DNA of 64,000 nt from Loripinus fragilis (Eukaryota; Mollusca; Bivalvia; Lucinida; Lucinidae), in contig OZ026522.1 of assembly GCA_964019695.1 (NCBI GenBank), forward strand, positions 76,229,601 through 76,293,600, written 5' to 3'. How positions within the stretch are numbered: position 1 is the stretch's first letter; each line of letters opens with the position of its first letter. The position numbers and the translations under genes were made by a program. Positions 1 to 13,675 of the stretch are shown here, piece by piece. The notes under the pieces are model-generated. The model was given only the letters and a program-made list of their open reading frames with translations, was not told the origin of the DNA and searched no databases.

Positions 1-2177
1 TACGCCGGTACAACCCGTATCTCTTAAAACTCTGAGCTCTTTCCCATTCACTGTACCTGCTGCCATAGGCAATCTAGATTTTAAAAAATATCAAGTACCC
101 TTGCTATTCTTATGGGGATTCTCCCTATAATTGTCAATTGGGTCGTGCACTTTAACATGATACACATTATGTACTCCCTTATCTGGTCTTTGTTCTCCCT
201 TCACTTTACAAAAGTTGACCTGATGGTCGACTTTCTCATTATTATAGTTCCTATTGGAATTCCTACCGGGAGCTGACTGATTTCCGACGGTAATTATTAC
301 GGCCTCGATTCAAATTGCGGCCCCTATTTTGCCATTTTCTCCATTGATTCAGAGAATGAATTTCAGGGCTTGATGCTATTTCCGCGCCAGCCGATACCCT
401 CTTATTCTTGTTGTGCCAACAATTATGTGTTTGATGGGCTTTACCACAAATCTTACAAGAAATATTTGGTTTCTGATCAACCCGATTTTCGTAAGTATGC
501 GTAACTTGACTCTCAGTTTCACGCCGCCCTTTTGCGACGCATCTGGGAACTCCACCCCACGCATCGGCAAACAAACCGCCTCATGGACTTTAAACGGCTT
601 AGGCTTGAGATACAAATAAAATTCGTGACTGCAACAGTCGAGGAACTGGTCTCAGGCCAAAAAATCACAAACGGCCTCATAGGTCTTTTCGACCTTAGCC
701 AAACCAAACTATCTATCTAGGTAGCTCGCTAGCCTACCACTAAATTGTCTGAAAGTTTCGGCTTTCGCGGGCCTACAATCCCTAAACTTCTTTTTAAAAG
801 TACGTTCGGTAAGGTCAAAATTAGTTAGCAGAGCCTCCTTTATCTGACTATAAACCAACTGTCCATCTTTGGAAAGTCTAACCAAGACTTTAAAGCGGGT
901 CCCTTTAATAATGCACTTAAGTACGATGCCAACATTGACAGGTCCCATTTGTTTGAAATGGCATATCTTTCGAACCTAGTTAAGTAGCTATCCATCTTAT
1001 CCCTATGTTCGTCAAAGTATGGAAGCTTGGGACCCCTAGGATTTGAACTTTTCTCTTTGGACCACCAGGGATGTGAAGTGGTCTTGGCCTCAATCTTTTT
1101 GAGTTCCACTTCGGCCTCAATTTTTAACTTTTCCATTTCCATCTCCTTATCTTTATTTCTTTGGGTAGCCTCCCTGTTTTCATCCCTCTGCTCTGACTCA
1201 AGTTTTAATTTTTCTAATTCTAAATTCGATTTTTTATGTTTTTCACATTGATTTTCGGCGATAACTTTTTTCTTATTAATTTTGTCAAACCGTGTTCGCG
1301 ATAAAAGTTGTAGAGAAATATTAGCGCCAATTTCTCCAAACGGTTCTAATGTCCAAAATGCTGCAGTGAACTCTGCCCATAGATGCACTCTTTGAGCATC
1401 TTAAGCAAAGCGCAAATAAACTAAGTCAAACATGTCAGTCAGAAAGTTGCATTGCACCGCCCTGATTCACTTACTAAGGCGATGGATGGTTTGTTCAAAT
1501 ATATTGGTAATCGCGCCTGATTCGCTCGTGCGTTAAGCTATTCGGGTAATCTCGAAGCTGTCCGTTTAGGAGCACGTGCATAAGAGAAAAATGGCAGGTA
1601 ATGCGAAATCCCAACTTCTGTACTTACAGATGATCATGCTCAAAGTAGATTCTGAATATTCGTGGTACATTCTTAGTGTGCATACAGCAAGATTTAACTA
1701 TACACAGCCCTTGAATAACAGTATATATACCCCTTGTGAATATTCTTTTGAGATGAAGCCTTTTTGTCACGCCTCTACGAAATTTATCTGTCAATAAACG
1801 ACTTTGAAATTTTGGCTGAATTCAATGTTTTGCAAAATCTTCATCTATGTGCACAAAAATCGGTTTGCGCCACAAACTTGGGACCTTTTGGAGAAATTGG
1901 CGCTAATTTTTCTCTGCAACTTTCATCGCGAACACGGTTTGATAAAATTAATAACCGAAATTCAATGTGAAAAACATAAAAAAATCGAGTTTAGTTCTTT
2001 TGTCCTTTGAGCGACCACCCTATCTTTCTCTTTTTGTTCGGCCTCCCTTTTCTCTCTTTCATATTGCCTTTGAGCAACCCTTTCCTCCCTTTCTAAATCT
2101 TGTTGCTTCTTAAGAGAATCCCTTAATTCTTGCCCTTTATAGCCTAATTCCCAGGCTAATGACATTTGTATATCCAT
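1..2177 (-). pseudogene. Decayed gag-protease region of a Ty3-like LTR retroelement
   Basis: Read on the minus strand, this is the start of a retroelement polyprotein in broken frames. The first fragment (2177-1962) is a charged, Glu/Arg/Lys-rich coiled-coil-like stretch, as at the N-terminus of many Gag proteins. Then 1388-709 carries capsid-like text with the motifs LTRFERYA and FRQFSGRL, typical of Ty3-type Gag. At about 445-490 there is a single zinc knuckle (C-x2-C-x3-H-x4-C, one residue shorter than canonical). At the window edge the frame reads LRDTGCTGV, the D-T-G signature of a retroviral-type aspartic protease. Frameshifts, stops and a 763-bp insertion (1226-1988) break it, so it cannot make a working polyprotein. 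The rest of pol must lie left of the window. The family call rests on motifs only. Confidence 0.8.
1226..1988. mobile_element. 763-bp inverted-repeat element inserted in gag
   Basis: Arms at 1226-1346 and 1881-1988 are inverted copies of about 105-120 bp. Both outer ends begin TCGATTTTTTATG-like (the right arm has one extra T), and one arm has a gap of about 12 bp. The middle has no convincing ORF. The gag reading frame runs up to both sides, so the element landed in gag after the retroelement was in place. It is a non-autonomous DNA transposon (foldback or MITE type) of unknown superfamily. No clean target duplication was found. Confidence 0.7.
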
Positions 2178-2988
2178 TTTAGCTTATTGTTGGGAAAACT
2201 ATATATCAACTATACTGTTGAAAATAAACAAGGGTTCGCTTTGTCTCTTTAAAATAGGTATGGGCTAACCAGCGTTCGCGCTGGTAAACTAATAATTTTA
2301 CTAGGGATGTCATGATCTCACATATAAGTAACGTAAAATACAACGTATAAGGGATCACCACGGAAAGGTGCCTAGGATATATATCAAGCTTTAATAGGCC
2401 TTCACTAAACGTACTTGACTACAAAAAAAAACGTCGTTCATTTTTCCGTATATACGTCAAGGAATTTGTACCTCACGATATTAATATAAACGCGTTACAG
2501 TCAAGTCAACAGTCACTTGTCATAGCAAGACATAATAATTGACTAAAAATAATCTTTTTATGGACTTCTTCTAATAATAAAAATCAGTTGAGTGGCGTCA
2601 CACACTATGACGTCACTGAGGTGATTTAAATTATTAGTACCCTCAGACGATATGAAATTTTCCGCATCAGTATCCTGAATTAATAGGAATACAGGGCATA
2701 AGCCAATAAACAATCATATGGGTCAAACAAAGGTGGACAAGTCTAATAATTAAAACTTCGACAAGTTTATTTCTTGGGTTTTATACCCTACTTGCAATCC
2801 ACAGGACAAGAAAGTATGGGTCCCCTCAGAGTGCTACGTGATGACTTATTCACATGTGTCGCACTTCATCACAGGGAACGCATGCAATCAGTACTATGTG
2901 TTGACACTCACAATCTCCTTGTGAAATAACCAACTTGTGTGTGCGCGTAGCAAAGTCAAAGCAGAGAAATTTGCCAATAAAACCTCAA
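2178..2988 (-). other. Presumed 5' leader of the LTR retroelement
   Basis: This stretch lies between the primer binding site and the first gag fragment. It has no ORF of note and no recognised structure. An 800-bp leader is long, so an unrecognised insertion is possible. Confidence 0.4.
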
Positions 2989-3004
2989 AATCCCACTTCT
3001 GACA
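2989..3004 (-). other. Primer binding site complementary to tRNA-Leu
   Basis: The minus strand reads TGTCAGAAGTGGGATT, the complement of the 3' end of many animal tRNA-Leu molecules. It begins four bases after a TGTCGTAACA end that can serve as the LTR 3' terminus. Its position just inside the LTR and upstream of gag is the expected one. Confidence 0.75.
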
Positions 3005-3008
3005 CAAT

Positions 3009-4124
3009 TGTTACGACATAGAGCCGGTCAGGAAGGAAGAGGGGAAATCTTATTGGAAAATTCCTTTAGGCGATGGCGGTGCTACCAGGGAAAAATAATG
3101 CACACAACTAGTAATAAACTTTCAGTACTTTATGTACTGAAAAAAACATCCACAACACATTAATAATACAACGACACCACCTACGCTATTATTTCTGGCT
3201 AGTTGACCATCCTATACTAGGGCATGTTGCCACTCTAAGATAGTTTCAATAAGAATCAATCTTAGAGTGTCCTGCTCTAGACGTACGTCAACTAGTCAGA
3301 AATAAGAACCGTAAAGAATAAAATTCACATATAACTCTAAGATCTAGAAAAAAAAACTGGGCCCATCTAATCTCTAGATCTGCGGTATGATATATTTGCC
3401 TTGATTTACGCGATTCGAGAAAACTTCATCGTTTTGGCTACACAACGTTGACTCTTTGTCAATAGGTTCTGAGATGAGTTACTTATTAACGTCACATTGG
3501 CCTGGGACGTCAGTTATACTTCCATGGGCTCTAACTTTTAAAGCCCGCGTATTTTTGATCGCGATCTTGACTTTAAGTCTCTTTTTTTCACTGATTTGCG
3601 ATTCCAGCCCGTTGGCTTATCAACTCATAGGTTACATAGTTGACCTCTATCTACGTTCGGGAATAATGTATCCTGGAACCGGATCCCACACCGTTAGTGG
3701 CCTAAGGGGACGACTATCAGGTGCCCTTAGGTTTAGATTCAATGGCTCCACAGCATTCTACCTCTAACGTAGGAGGGGACACATTCAGAGATAATTCTGT
3801 CTATAATAATGAACAGCGTCTCTACGACGTACCTTGTTACAGTAACTTTACTATGTCCCCTAACAAAAATGGACAATTCCGCCCTTTATATAGAAAGAAT
3901 TGCATACAAACTGCGAGAAAGGTAAGAAAATCATGCCCATGTTACTAAATAAAGCAACAGTGAACTCTATCTCAGAAAAAATGCCCTTATATTGGACTAA
4001 TAGTAGAAAAGGTACCGTATCACAGTTCGTATATATGACCAGGTGCATACCTAAACCTTTGCGTATTTATGCGTATACGCAACCATCACTGATTCTGATG
4101 TTCCTATCATTCGACATTGTAACA
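3009..4124 (-). mobile_element. Candidate 5' LTR of the retroelement
   Basis: On the minus strand the segment starts TGTTACAATGTCGA and ends TATGTCGTAACA, so its termini form a short TGTTAC/GTAACA inverted repeat, and the primer site follows. The 1.1-kb length is plausible. It holds a long imperfect hairpin (3190-3304). The partner LTR is outside the window, so the outer boundary near 4124 is inferred from the terminal motif only. Confidence 0.5.
3190..3304. repeat. 115-bp long hairpin within the candidate LTR
   Basis: Outer arms 3190-3207 and 3287-3304 match at 17 of 18 positions. Inner arms 3231-3241 and 3259-3269 (CACTCTAAGAT and its complement) match fully, with partial pairing between. 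The whole block folds as one rod. It may be a structured element in the retroelement leader transcript or a small MITE. Confidence 0.7.
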
Positions 4125-4690
4125 GGTATGTAGCATCACGCAGTGGTGCTTTATCAAGTTTGTTCAAATTATGGCCCTGAGGCTTAAAGGTACACCTCGG
4201 GGATCACACGTTTTATATAGTTTTATTTAGAGAGAACTTAAAAAGTATCTTCCATTCTGAAACCCTAAAGCCTTACAACCATGGTATTATGTATGCAGCA
4301 TCACTAAGTTGAACTCAATCAGGTTTGATCTATTTAATGCACCATCGCGTCAGCGAAGGTGAAGTACGTAAGTACTCTTCCCTGGATACCGGCTTGCTTC
4401 TTGCTTCTGAAAATGAAAGGACGTAAAGTGATCTACCCCTCTGAGCTCGAACCCAAGTTCCCCGATGGAGCAAATTCAGACATTCTTGGCGCGACGAAAT
4501 AAAATTCAACAAAGTGGTGTACTTACCCATGGGACAAACGACCAGATTTTAAAATGTGGGAGGAGCTACCAAAATCAGTGTTTTTTAGTGATATCTCAAC
4601 TGTCGACATCAATCCGATAGCAAGACTCTTGTTCAACACCAAAGGGTTCATAAACAACTTTCCCACTTGGATACTCGTAAAGCTACAGGA
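4125..4690. other. No recognisable feature
   Basis: No gene or repeat could be supported. Short open frames on both strands lack family resemblance. A weak likeness to the TIR of the 43004-43228 MITE family occurs near 4370-4410. Confidence 0.4.
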
Positions 4691-4699
4691 CCATACAAC

Positions 4700-6217
4700 A
4701 TCTCTACCGCAATATTAAGGCTGGCTGCCGATGAACTATCAATTCTCCCATGACCAAGGCACAGTTCCACAAGACTGGAGAGACGCACACATTTCCCCCG
4801 CCTTCAAGAAAGGGGAAAGACATCAACCCTCCAATTACCGTCCTGTCTCATTGGCGTCAGTTGTTTCTAAAATCATGGAACATATTATCCTCAGCTCCAT
4901 CATGAGATTCTTCAACAACCATAAAATTCTTCATGACTGCCAGCATGGATTCAGGTCTAAAAGATCATGTGAAACCCAACTTATCGGAACACTCCAATCC
5001 ATCGCGAGTAAGTTGAAAGTTTAAAGTCAGGTTGACGTGATCCAACTTGACTTTTCCAAATCCTTTGACAAGGTCCCGCACCAACGGCTGATGTACAAAC
5101 TACAATTCTATGGAGTCAGAGGTAGCATAGTCAAATAGATTCAGTCGTTCCTCAGCAACAGGAAACAGAAGGTGTTGCTTGAAGGAGAGATGTCATCAGA
5201 GAAATATGTTTTATCAGGAGTCCCCCAAGGCACTGTACTGAGACATACATTAATGACCTCCCTGACTGTGTCGTCTCATCTGAAACCAAGTTATTTGCTG
5301 ATTATGTCTACTTTTCCATGTGGTCGACTCCCAACAAAATGCAAATTATCTACAGAAAGACTTAACAGCTCTTGAGAAATGGGAAAGAGAATGGCAGATG
5401 TCTTTCCATCGGAAAAAGCGTACTGTGATCAGAATGCATGCCACAAAGAATAGTGCGATCAACACCACATACACCCTGCACAACCAAGTCCTGCAACCAC
5501 AGACAGCAGCAAATACCAAGGAGTCACATTGAGCGATGACCTCACTTGGCAAAAACATGTAGACATAACAACCAGCAAAGCCAAAAGGACTCTATGATTT
5601 ATCCGCCGCAACCTCGGGGACTGCAGTAAGCGAGTGAAAGTGACTGCATACACCACTATGGTCAGGCCTACCCTTGAGTACTCATCACCAGTATGGGACC
5701 TTAAGCCCCAACCATTGCGCTAAAAATAGAGCAAGTTCAACGGAAGGCTGCCAGGTTTGTCCACTCAGCATGTACAGACAGCTCCCCAGGTTGTGTGAAA
5801 AAGATGGTGCAGGATTTAGGCTGGGAATCACTTGAACACAGAAGGTACATCTCACGGCTAATGATGATCTTCAAAATACACCTTCAGATTTTCGAGGACT
5901 CTGACACAACTGACGTACTACGGCTAAATGGCACTAGAACCAGGGGCTCACACCGCTTCAAACGGTCAACTTGCGCAACCACCAGCTACAGGGACTAATT
6001 TTTTCCGCGCACTATTAGCGACGACTGGAATCGCCTACCGACACAGGCCACCGACTGCACCACTATAGAGGCGTTCCAGGCAAGTCTGGGATCCCTCAAA
6101 CCATGCCACTAGATGACGACACACCTGTAAATACTTTTATCCAGCACATACAACTCTTTTATTGGGCTGCACAGATTTTACACAGTGTTTTCTACATTCT
6201 GGATTTCAACCCTTCAC

Positions 6218-6250
<33 letters not shown>

Positions 6251-6252
6251 AG
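4700..6252 (+). pseudogene. Dead LINE reverse transcriptase (CR1/Jockey-like), 3' part
   Basis: Conceptual translation in several frames gives consecutive reverse-transcriptase blocks of a non-LTR element: NYRPVSLASVVSKIMEHII and HGFRSKRSCETQL (fingers), then after a stop VIQLDFSKSFDKVPH, then SGVPQGTVL, then a palm motif that reads FADY where the family has [FY]ADD, and finally a C-terminal DWNRLPT block near 6020-6060. Internal stops, at least three frame changes and loss of the second catalytic Asp show it is inactive. It is 5' truncated and ends in a (GAT)n tail at 6221-6251, as LINEs with short tandem 3' ends do. No host gene is involved. Confidence 0.85.
6221..6251. repeat. (GAT)n microsatellite, LINE 3' tail
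   Basis: About ten perfect GAT units directly follow the last LINE-derived codons, in the place where LINE 3' tails occur. Confidence 0.9.
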
Positions 6253-6868
6253 ACAATCCAATACTTTGAATTCTCTCCATCCCTTTATTTAAAAAGATGA
6301 ACATTACTGTTATAAAAATAGAAAACCCCATATACTAAAGGACCTCGGACAGTTTCCTATTCAAACTGCCCAAATTTTGACAGCCTGTGGCTAGGATAAT
6401 GCATAACTGACAACTATAGTTTTGTGCTTAAATCAAATCCTTACATTTAGTGAACCTAGCAATATAAAAATATTTTGAAAATATTGCATAACTATGCCAG
6501 GAATTTAGGGTTTAGGGGGTGGGGGTAATCTTTGTGACCAAAGTTCATTTCACAGAAAGTCAAAGATTCGTCGAGTATTCACCTAAATGCATGTAAATAT
6601 TATGTTTGCGGCATAAAAATTGAGACTAAAGTGATGGGTTTGCATGAAATTCGGGTTGAGAAGATTACATTGTTTAATCTAAAGAAGTGTGCTTTCAATG
6701 ACTTTTGACTATTACCTGTAATGTTTCAAGTTCATCCAGTTGACTTGTGCACTGAGGTGTATCATATCTGCATACTGTATAAATCATAGTCTAGATAAAC
6801 ACAGATGTTGAGCGTAAAATCGTGAATATTTTTCTTACACATCAGATTTTATCTATAATTTGGTGCAT
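6252..6868. other. No recognisable feature
   Basis: AT-rich sequence without a supported gene, RNA or repeat. Confidence 0.4.
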
Positions 6869-6922
6869 AAAAGAACCGTCTCATTGCGACGGTTCTTTTA
6901 AGTACCCACAACATATGTTTTG
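6869..6922 (+). repeat. Dispersed hairpin family, copy 1
   Basis: The arms AAAAGAACCGTC (6869-6880) and GACGGTTCTTTT (6888-6899) pair perfectly around a 7-base loop. The sequence after the hairpin (TAAGTACCCACAACATATG) recurs after similar hairpins at 55990-56035 and 56155-56200. It is therefore part of an interspersed element, not a terminator. Confidence 0.7.
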
Positions 6923-7060
6923 GTTGAGAAATGAGACAATTAATTACTTTGTAAGCACTCATAACTAAAGCTCTGATACATGCCATTTACCTACAGGTCT
7001 TTACAAAATAAGTTTCTAATAAGGTTTTATAATAAAGCGTTTTTGAGCATTTTGACATCG

Positions 7061-7155
7061 TTCCCCCCCGTGACCAATCATGCCGTTTTTATATGATGTG
7101 TGAAATGTAAAACTACAACTGTATGCAAAAGGATTAGTTTGGTCACGGGGGGGAA
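7061..7155. mobile_element. 95-bp MITE with C-rich terminal inverted repeats
   Basis: The left arm 7061-7077 (TTCCCCCCCGTGACCAA) and the right arm 7139-7155 are perfect inverted copies. The interior is AT-rich and non-coding. The organisation resembles the element at 46663-46751, but the sequences differ. Confidence 0.75.
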
Positions 7156-7528
7156 AGCACTTCAGTAAAACTTTTTCTATTTTCTATATGTTGGATAGCA
7201 AAAAACAGAGTTTTCAGCCCATATTTTTCAATAGGTACTTGTCCAATGAGAAAACGGCTTTTGTGGATAAGTCGAGGATTGAACCTACTATCTTTCTCAT
7301 AGAAAAAATATCATTTTCTTTGAAACTTTTCTCTGGTCATTTTTATGGGCAATCCTTCATTAAGACTGTCCGAGATCCTTTATGTTTACGAACAGGCTGT
7401 GGTGCACTTAATTTTACATAAAATGTAGTTGCGGTAGCATTAAGGTCACTCAACATTACATCTTCCTCTGCAGACACTGTTTAGCAGAGAAACATTAACT
7501 TTTATACACCATGTCTTTATTTTATCTG

Positions 7529-7862
7529 TTACCTCTCATATAAACTGCATTGTTGCACGTTGTCTGATAAACGTTGTCTATCTCACGGCATGTGCCTCTA
7601 TCAAGTCATGATGACGTTGCACTTTTGGAATTGTGTCGCTTATGTCGCTGAATCAACACACAATCGATAAATACGTCATAAACGCTAGATTGATGATTGA
7701 AATATTGGATAAACTGATAAATATAATACCAGGTTTGCGTCTTTTGAAATCAAGTTTACCAGGCTTTGCTTTGAGAACGCATGTTGAATCGCTTGGCAAG
7801 CATCTCAATGTCAACAAGTGTTCTTCAAGCCTTGCCTGGTAAACTTGATATCAATAGACACT
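7529..7862 (+). repeat. Dispersed 335-bp repeat, copy 1 (second copy 47764-48103)
   Basis: It aligns over its whole length with 47764-48103 in the same orientation. Both contain GTCATGATGACGTTGCACTTT, here split only by point changes, and both end with an internal inverted pair: AAGTTTACCAGG near 7754 and CCTGGTAAACTT near 7837. It is non-coding and probably a non-autonomous transposon. Confidence 0.8.
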
Positions 7863-7879
7863 CACCTAGTATTCTCTAT

Positions 7880-8160
7880 TTAGCTCAAGCTGCTGTCCAT
7901 TCTATGGCGGTGGTTATGTTGTTGTTCATTCATTGTTTATTGCTGCTCCCATTGTTTGTGGGGTCTGTGTTTGGTCATTTTTTATTATCTACTTGGCGTC
8001 TTTCTAGTTTTGAAATCATCTTGATGGGAAATAACGAGCTGATTGCTTTACTTTAATTGTCTTCCAGATGTCTTCTGTGGCTCTTCCTCATGGTGCTGTA
8101 GGTTATAATCTGAAGTGTGTGACTACGGTATATCCCGATCACACTCATTTGCTTTTTGTT
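7880..8160 (+). repeat. Dispersed repeat family B, copy 1
   Basis: About 270 bp with the ordered landmarks CTGTCCATTCT, TTATTGCTGCTCCCATTGTT, TCTAGTTTTGAAATCATCTT, GGCTCTTCCTCATGGT and a final TGTGTGACT...TCACACTCA segment. The same landmarks recur at 13676-13990, 48378-48432 plus 49690-50135, 59610-59840 and 61945-62175. It directly follows the 7529-7862 repeat, as another copy does near 48.1-48.4 kb. No coding. Confidence 0.75.
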
Positions 8161-8297
8161 GAAATTGTTTCATTTATTCAAGATAGCCGCAAAAGAGTCA
8201 TTTTGAAATTCTTCAAAACACATACCATCTCTACCTATACATGGTAGTGATGATTGAACCTAAAGTTGGTGGGGTGCATTAGCGCAAAATCATTTAT

Positions 8298-8500
8298 TTA
8301 CCCTTTCAATATGAATATTTATGCTAGGCTCCACCCACTATGAATAATTATATAAATCAAAACAAGTCCAGTCGTGTATGATCAGTTTAGATATATCATG
8401 TTTAAAAAGCAAAAAGAGTAGACCCTGACCGGACTGCCTGATCTGGGGCGACTCTATTTGCATAAGCGTTAAAATGCGTCTCTATGAGGTAAAGGGTTAA
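8298..8500. mobile_element. MITE-like element with TTA(A)CCCTTT ends
   Basis: It starts TTACCCTTTCAATATGAAT and ends ATGAGGTAAAGGGTTAA, an imperfect terminal inverted repeat. Its first 58 bases recur at 41936-41997, where the copy is cut by another insertion. Confidence 0.6.
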
Positions 8501-8695
8501 ACAATATCTTATTTCATTAAATTTAAACATTCATAGTATCAATGGACCAGGATCTGATAGCAAGCTAAGAGCTTATATGGGTCATTTCCTGTAAAAACAC
8601 TCTGTTCTTATATTCAAGACAGCAACTGAAGCAGCCATCTTTTAATTCTTCGAACGGCATATTCTCCCGAATCATATGCTAAATTGAACCGAAAC

Positions 8696-8930
8696 CTGGC
8701 TCCAAGGTTATAAAACTTTTTTCATGCTCAACGAAATTTATACTGCTAATAAATGTTAAAAGGCCAACAATTGTTGGCATTTTAACATTTATGAGCATGA
8801 TAAATACAAATTCTGAGAGACTTAAAGCAAGAAAGGTCTTCATTTGTCGGTAATTAAGTTTTTATGAGCAGTTGAAATTTCGTGTTCAGCAGAGTTGAGC
8901 ATGCAATTTTTATAATCTAGGGGCCTGGTG
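8696..8930. mobile_element. Palindromic MITE, family C, copy 1
   Basis: Centre GCCAACAATTGTTGGC near 8762-8777, with inverted flanks: AGGTTATAAAAC and CATGCTCAAC on the left, GTTGAGCATG on the right. A second copy at 39541-39790 lies just upstream of the Kelch-like gene. Non-coding. Confidence 0.75.
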
Positions 8931-9504
8931 GGAAGCATCGCTACAACATGAAGATTCAGAATTGCTTCAATTATTCTGTTTCGATATCCAAGATGTCCGC
9001 GATGGCAACTCCTGTGGCAGCAACCTTGAACGTCTGAAAATTACATCTCTCTGACCAAATGTCTGACTGTACGGAAACACGGTACAAGTCATCTGGACAA
9101 CATGGATAAAGATGATTGCATAGCATGTGTCTTCACTGTAGCATTGACTCTTTTTACTGGTGTTATCTGTTGATTATAACCTTTGCAAATAGGTTCGTTC
9201 CAGGTCATGCCCGAACATCTGGCAGAAAGGATTTGTTCTCGCATTTTGCTGTATAAGGTAGTTAACTTGGGTTGTTCGTAAGTGATAAATAGGCATTAAA
9301 TTATGACTCTTTTTAGTGTTTTTGCATTTTGTTAATAACTTTTGAATGAGTTTCTAAGTCAGATTTGTTAAGCAAAAATCTTCTTTTATAATTTAGCAAG
9401 TTTACTGGAAGATATAGGCATAGCGCTGAATTGCTTATCAACTAGCGAAATAATAAAACAGCAACGCAAAAGTAACTTTATATCTTATTTCTCTATTGCA
9501 TTTA
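8931..9504. other. No recognisable feature
   Basis: Nothing could be supported here beyond generic AT-rich sequence. Confidence 0.4.
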
Positions 9505-10040
9505 CTACGCAAGATGGCCGTGGGAGTTTTTGGGTAAAAGTGTCAAACATACATTTTCTTGTAGAAAAATGTATCTGTTTAAGAAAAAAGATGTTTCCAA
9601 TTTTTTAGCCGTTTTAACGTCATGGTTATGTCACAAATTCATGTACCCATTTTTGGCTTATTATGAGCTTGAAAATTGAGCACTATGAATTCCAGCTGGT
9701 GCAAACCCGGTGTGCAAACATGTACTGCTTGATCAGTTATAGTAATATTACTGGCGACATATTGTTTTTGGAGCATAGACTGTGGTTCAGAATTTTAAAA
9801 AGGTTACTCTCAATTCAAAATGATATCAATATAGGAATAATGACGTCAGTATCAAAATGAAAAGTATGTTATAGTGAAAGCTCAAATGACATTAGATCAC
9901 AATATGCTAATAGACCCTCCTCTCCCACTGCTGGAATAGTGTACACTATGCCTTTCTCAATCTACATGATATAAGATACAAAATGACACATATTAGCTCT
10001 CTAACCTGTAACAGCCATGTTAACTACGTTACCCTATTGT
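9505..10040 (+). repeat. Left arm of an old inverted repeat (partner 14585-15110)
   Basis: Two stretches match the reverse complement of 14585-15110 in the same order: TTTCCAATTTTTTA with following GTTTTAACGTCA near 9595-9622, and CATGTTAACTACGTTACCC near 10016-10034. Between them similarity is weak. It could be a diverged terminal inverted repeat of a 5.6-kb element. Confidence 0.5.
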
Positions 10041-10298
10041 AATTTCAAATCATATTGTTCAAACACCAAGTTATACCTAATTCTTATTTATCGACATGCT
10101 GATTGCCTCAAAAGCATTTATCAAAAAAGCAGCAAACAACAAGTATGTATTTAAACAATACACCTCTATGATATGACAGTTATATAATTATATTACTTAC
10201 TTCAAATGTATTACTACTTAATGTAGTACTATCACTAGAAAATGGGCCGCCAAAATACCCCTGAGGGGGGAGTTTTGTACACTACATTTTTCTAAAAG

Positions 10299-10299
<1 letters not shown>

Positions 10300-10385
<86 letters not shown>
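10300..10385. repeat. (AT)n microsatellite, 86 bp
   Basis: Uninterrupted AT dinucleotide tract, self-complementary and likely to cause assembly slippage. Confidence 0.97.
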
Positions 10386-10387
<2 letters not shown>

Positions 10388-11060
10388 CCACAGAATAATG
10401 TATGTTAACTTTATTGCGGTTACAGCGTTACTTCTTTACCCTGAAATATTATGAATTTCCTATCAAATCGTCCCTTATTCCTACGTGAAAATATAAGCGA
10501 AGACTTTTAATTGTATTCAAATGACTAGCAATATGATTTTACCAAATAAAAAAACCTGTTATTACTGTTATGTACTTTACTTTCTTTTAAATGCATTATG
10601 TTAAAGCAAAAACAGCAATTTATGAGTTTACACTGCAAGTGGTTTATTTACTGTGATTTAACTGTCAGTAATTGCCAGTAACTGCAATATCAACAAAGCA
10701 TTGATGATTATGGGAAGAAATATTAGCCTATATCACATTAAACGTCATTTCAAAACCGTGTATTTTATCAAATTTATAAACGACATCTTAGAAGCTGCTT
10801 ATTTTATGATCCATTTATGTTTCTTTAATGCAATTATGATATCTTTTATCTCACTGACACTCGTGTATTTGCTTCATTTTACACATGAAATGATATTTAA
10901 AAAAAACCCGGTTTTCATCACTGACTACACCTCATGTAAGATGACGTCAAGATCTATCACACATTGTGTAAGCCAACTATTGATAACACCAACTATATTG
11001 ATAAAGACAAAAACTTACTCAGAATTCGTTAAAATTGTAAGTTATTTCAGACTTTTGACT
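10386..11060. other. No supported gene
   Basis: A 126-codon open frame on the plus strand (10701-11081) has AT-biased composition, no recognisable domain and overlaps the tandem duplication. It is not called as a gene. Confidence 0.4.
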
Positions 11061-11535
11061 GGGACTGTGTGGCGGTGGTAGAACGTCTCCCTGTTCATCA
11101 CTATAGTGTAGATTTTATTTTCCTGTCCTTTGGGATCATGAGTTTTATTGTGGAACTTTGAAACTATTAGAGGGTCACTGATGAAGCCGTGATGGCAGAA
11201 ACTAGCTAGTCTGGCCCAGGAAATATACACACTCTAGTTTTAGTTCTTTGGTGCAGCCTTTGCTTCCAAAGGATACCCTTTTAAGAACATCAGTGACTTC
11301 GCTACAGCTGGTGACCGGGACTGTGTGGCGGCGGTAGAACGTCTCCCTGCCCATCATTATAGTGTAAATTTTATTTTCTTGTCCTTTGGGATCATGGGTT
11401 TCATTGTGGAACTTTGAAACTATTAGAGGGCCACTGATGAAGCATAAATGGCAGAAACAAGCTAGCCTAGCCACTCTAGTTTCAGTTCTTTGGTGCAGTC
11501 TTTGCTTCCAAAGGATACCCCTTTAAGAACATATT
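11061..11535 (+). repeat. 256-bp tandem duplication
   Basis: Copies start at 11061 and 11317 (both GGGACTGTGTGGCGG) and are about 90% alike by eye. The second lacks 16 bases near its end. Each finishes with CTTTGCTTCCAAAGGATACC. A local duplication of unknown sequence, with no coding signal. Confidence 0.9.
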
Positions 11536-11877
11536 AGGTATAAATCGAGACCTTTATCCTTGTCTCTTGAAACATAAATTGAAGTGTTTTGGAAACTTAA
11601 TTTCTATTTCCCCACATACGAGTATGGCATACACCAATGCTATTCCTATGGTTATAATCGCTTTATATATGAAGGATGTCTAGTTAGTTTGGTGAGGTAA
11701 GAATACCATTTATGTTGGTAAAATGCATAACAAGAGAATTTAAAGAGAATGTTACTCTTATCTCCTATTCTATCTGGTTCTAACATTTTGTGAAACATTG
11801 AACAGACAGCACTCGTAGTCATACATTTGAAAGAAACGGGTTTATCAACCAGAAAATCTCCCTGGCATTGTTAGTAT

Positions 11878-13675
<1,798 letters not shown>

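Noticed and set aside
6869..6899. Rho-independent terminator
   Set aside because: Looks like stem plus T run, but this is eukaryotic DNA and the same hairpin is dispersed with a conserved flank.
10701..11081. 126-codon ORF as a membrane protein gene
   Set aside because: Hydrophobic stretches arise from AT-rich codons; no promoter, splice or homology signal, and its end overlaps the 256-bp duplication.
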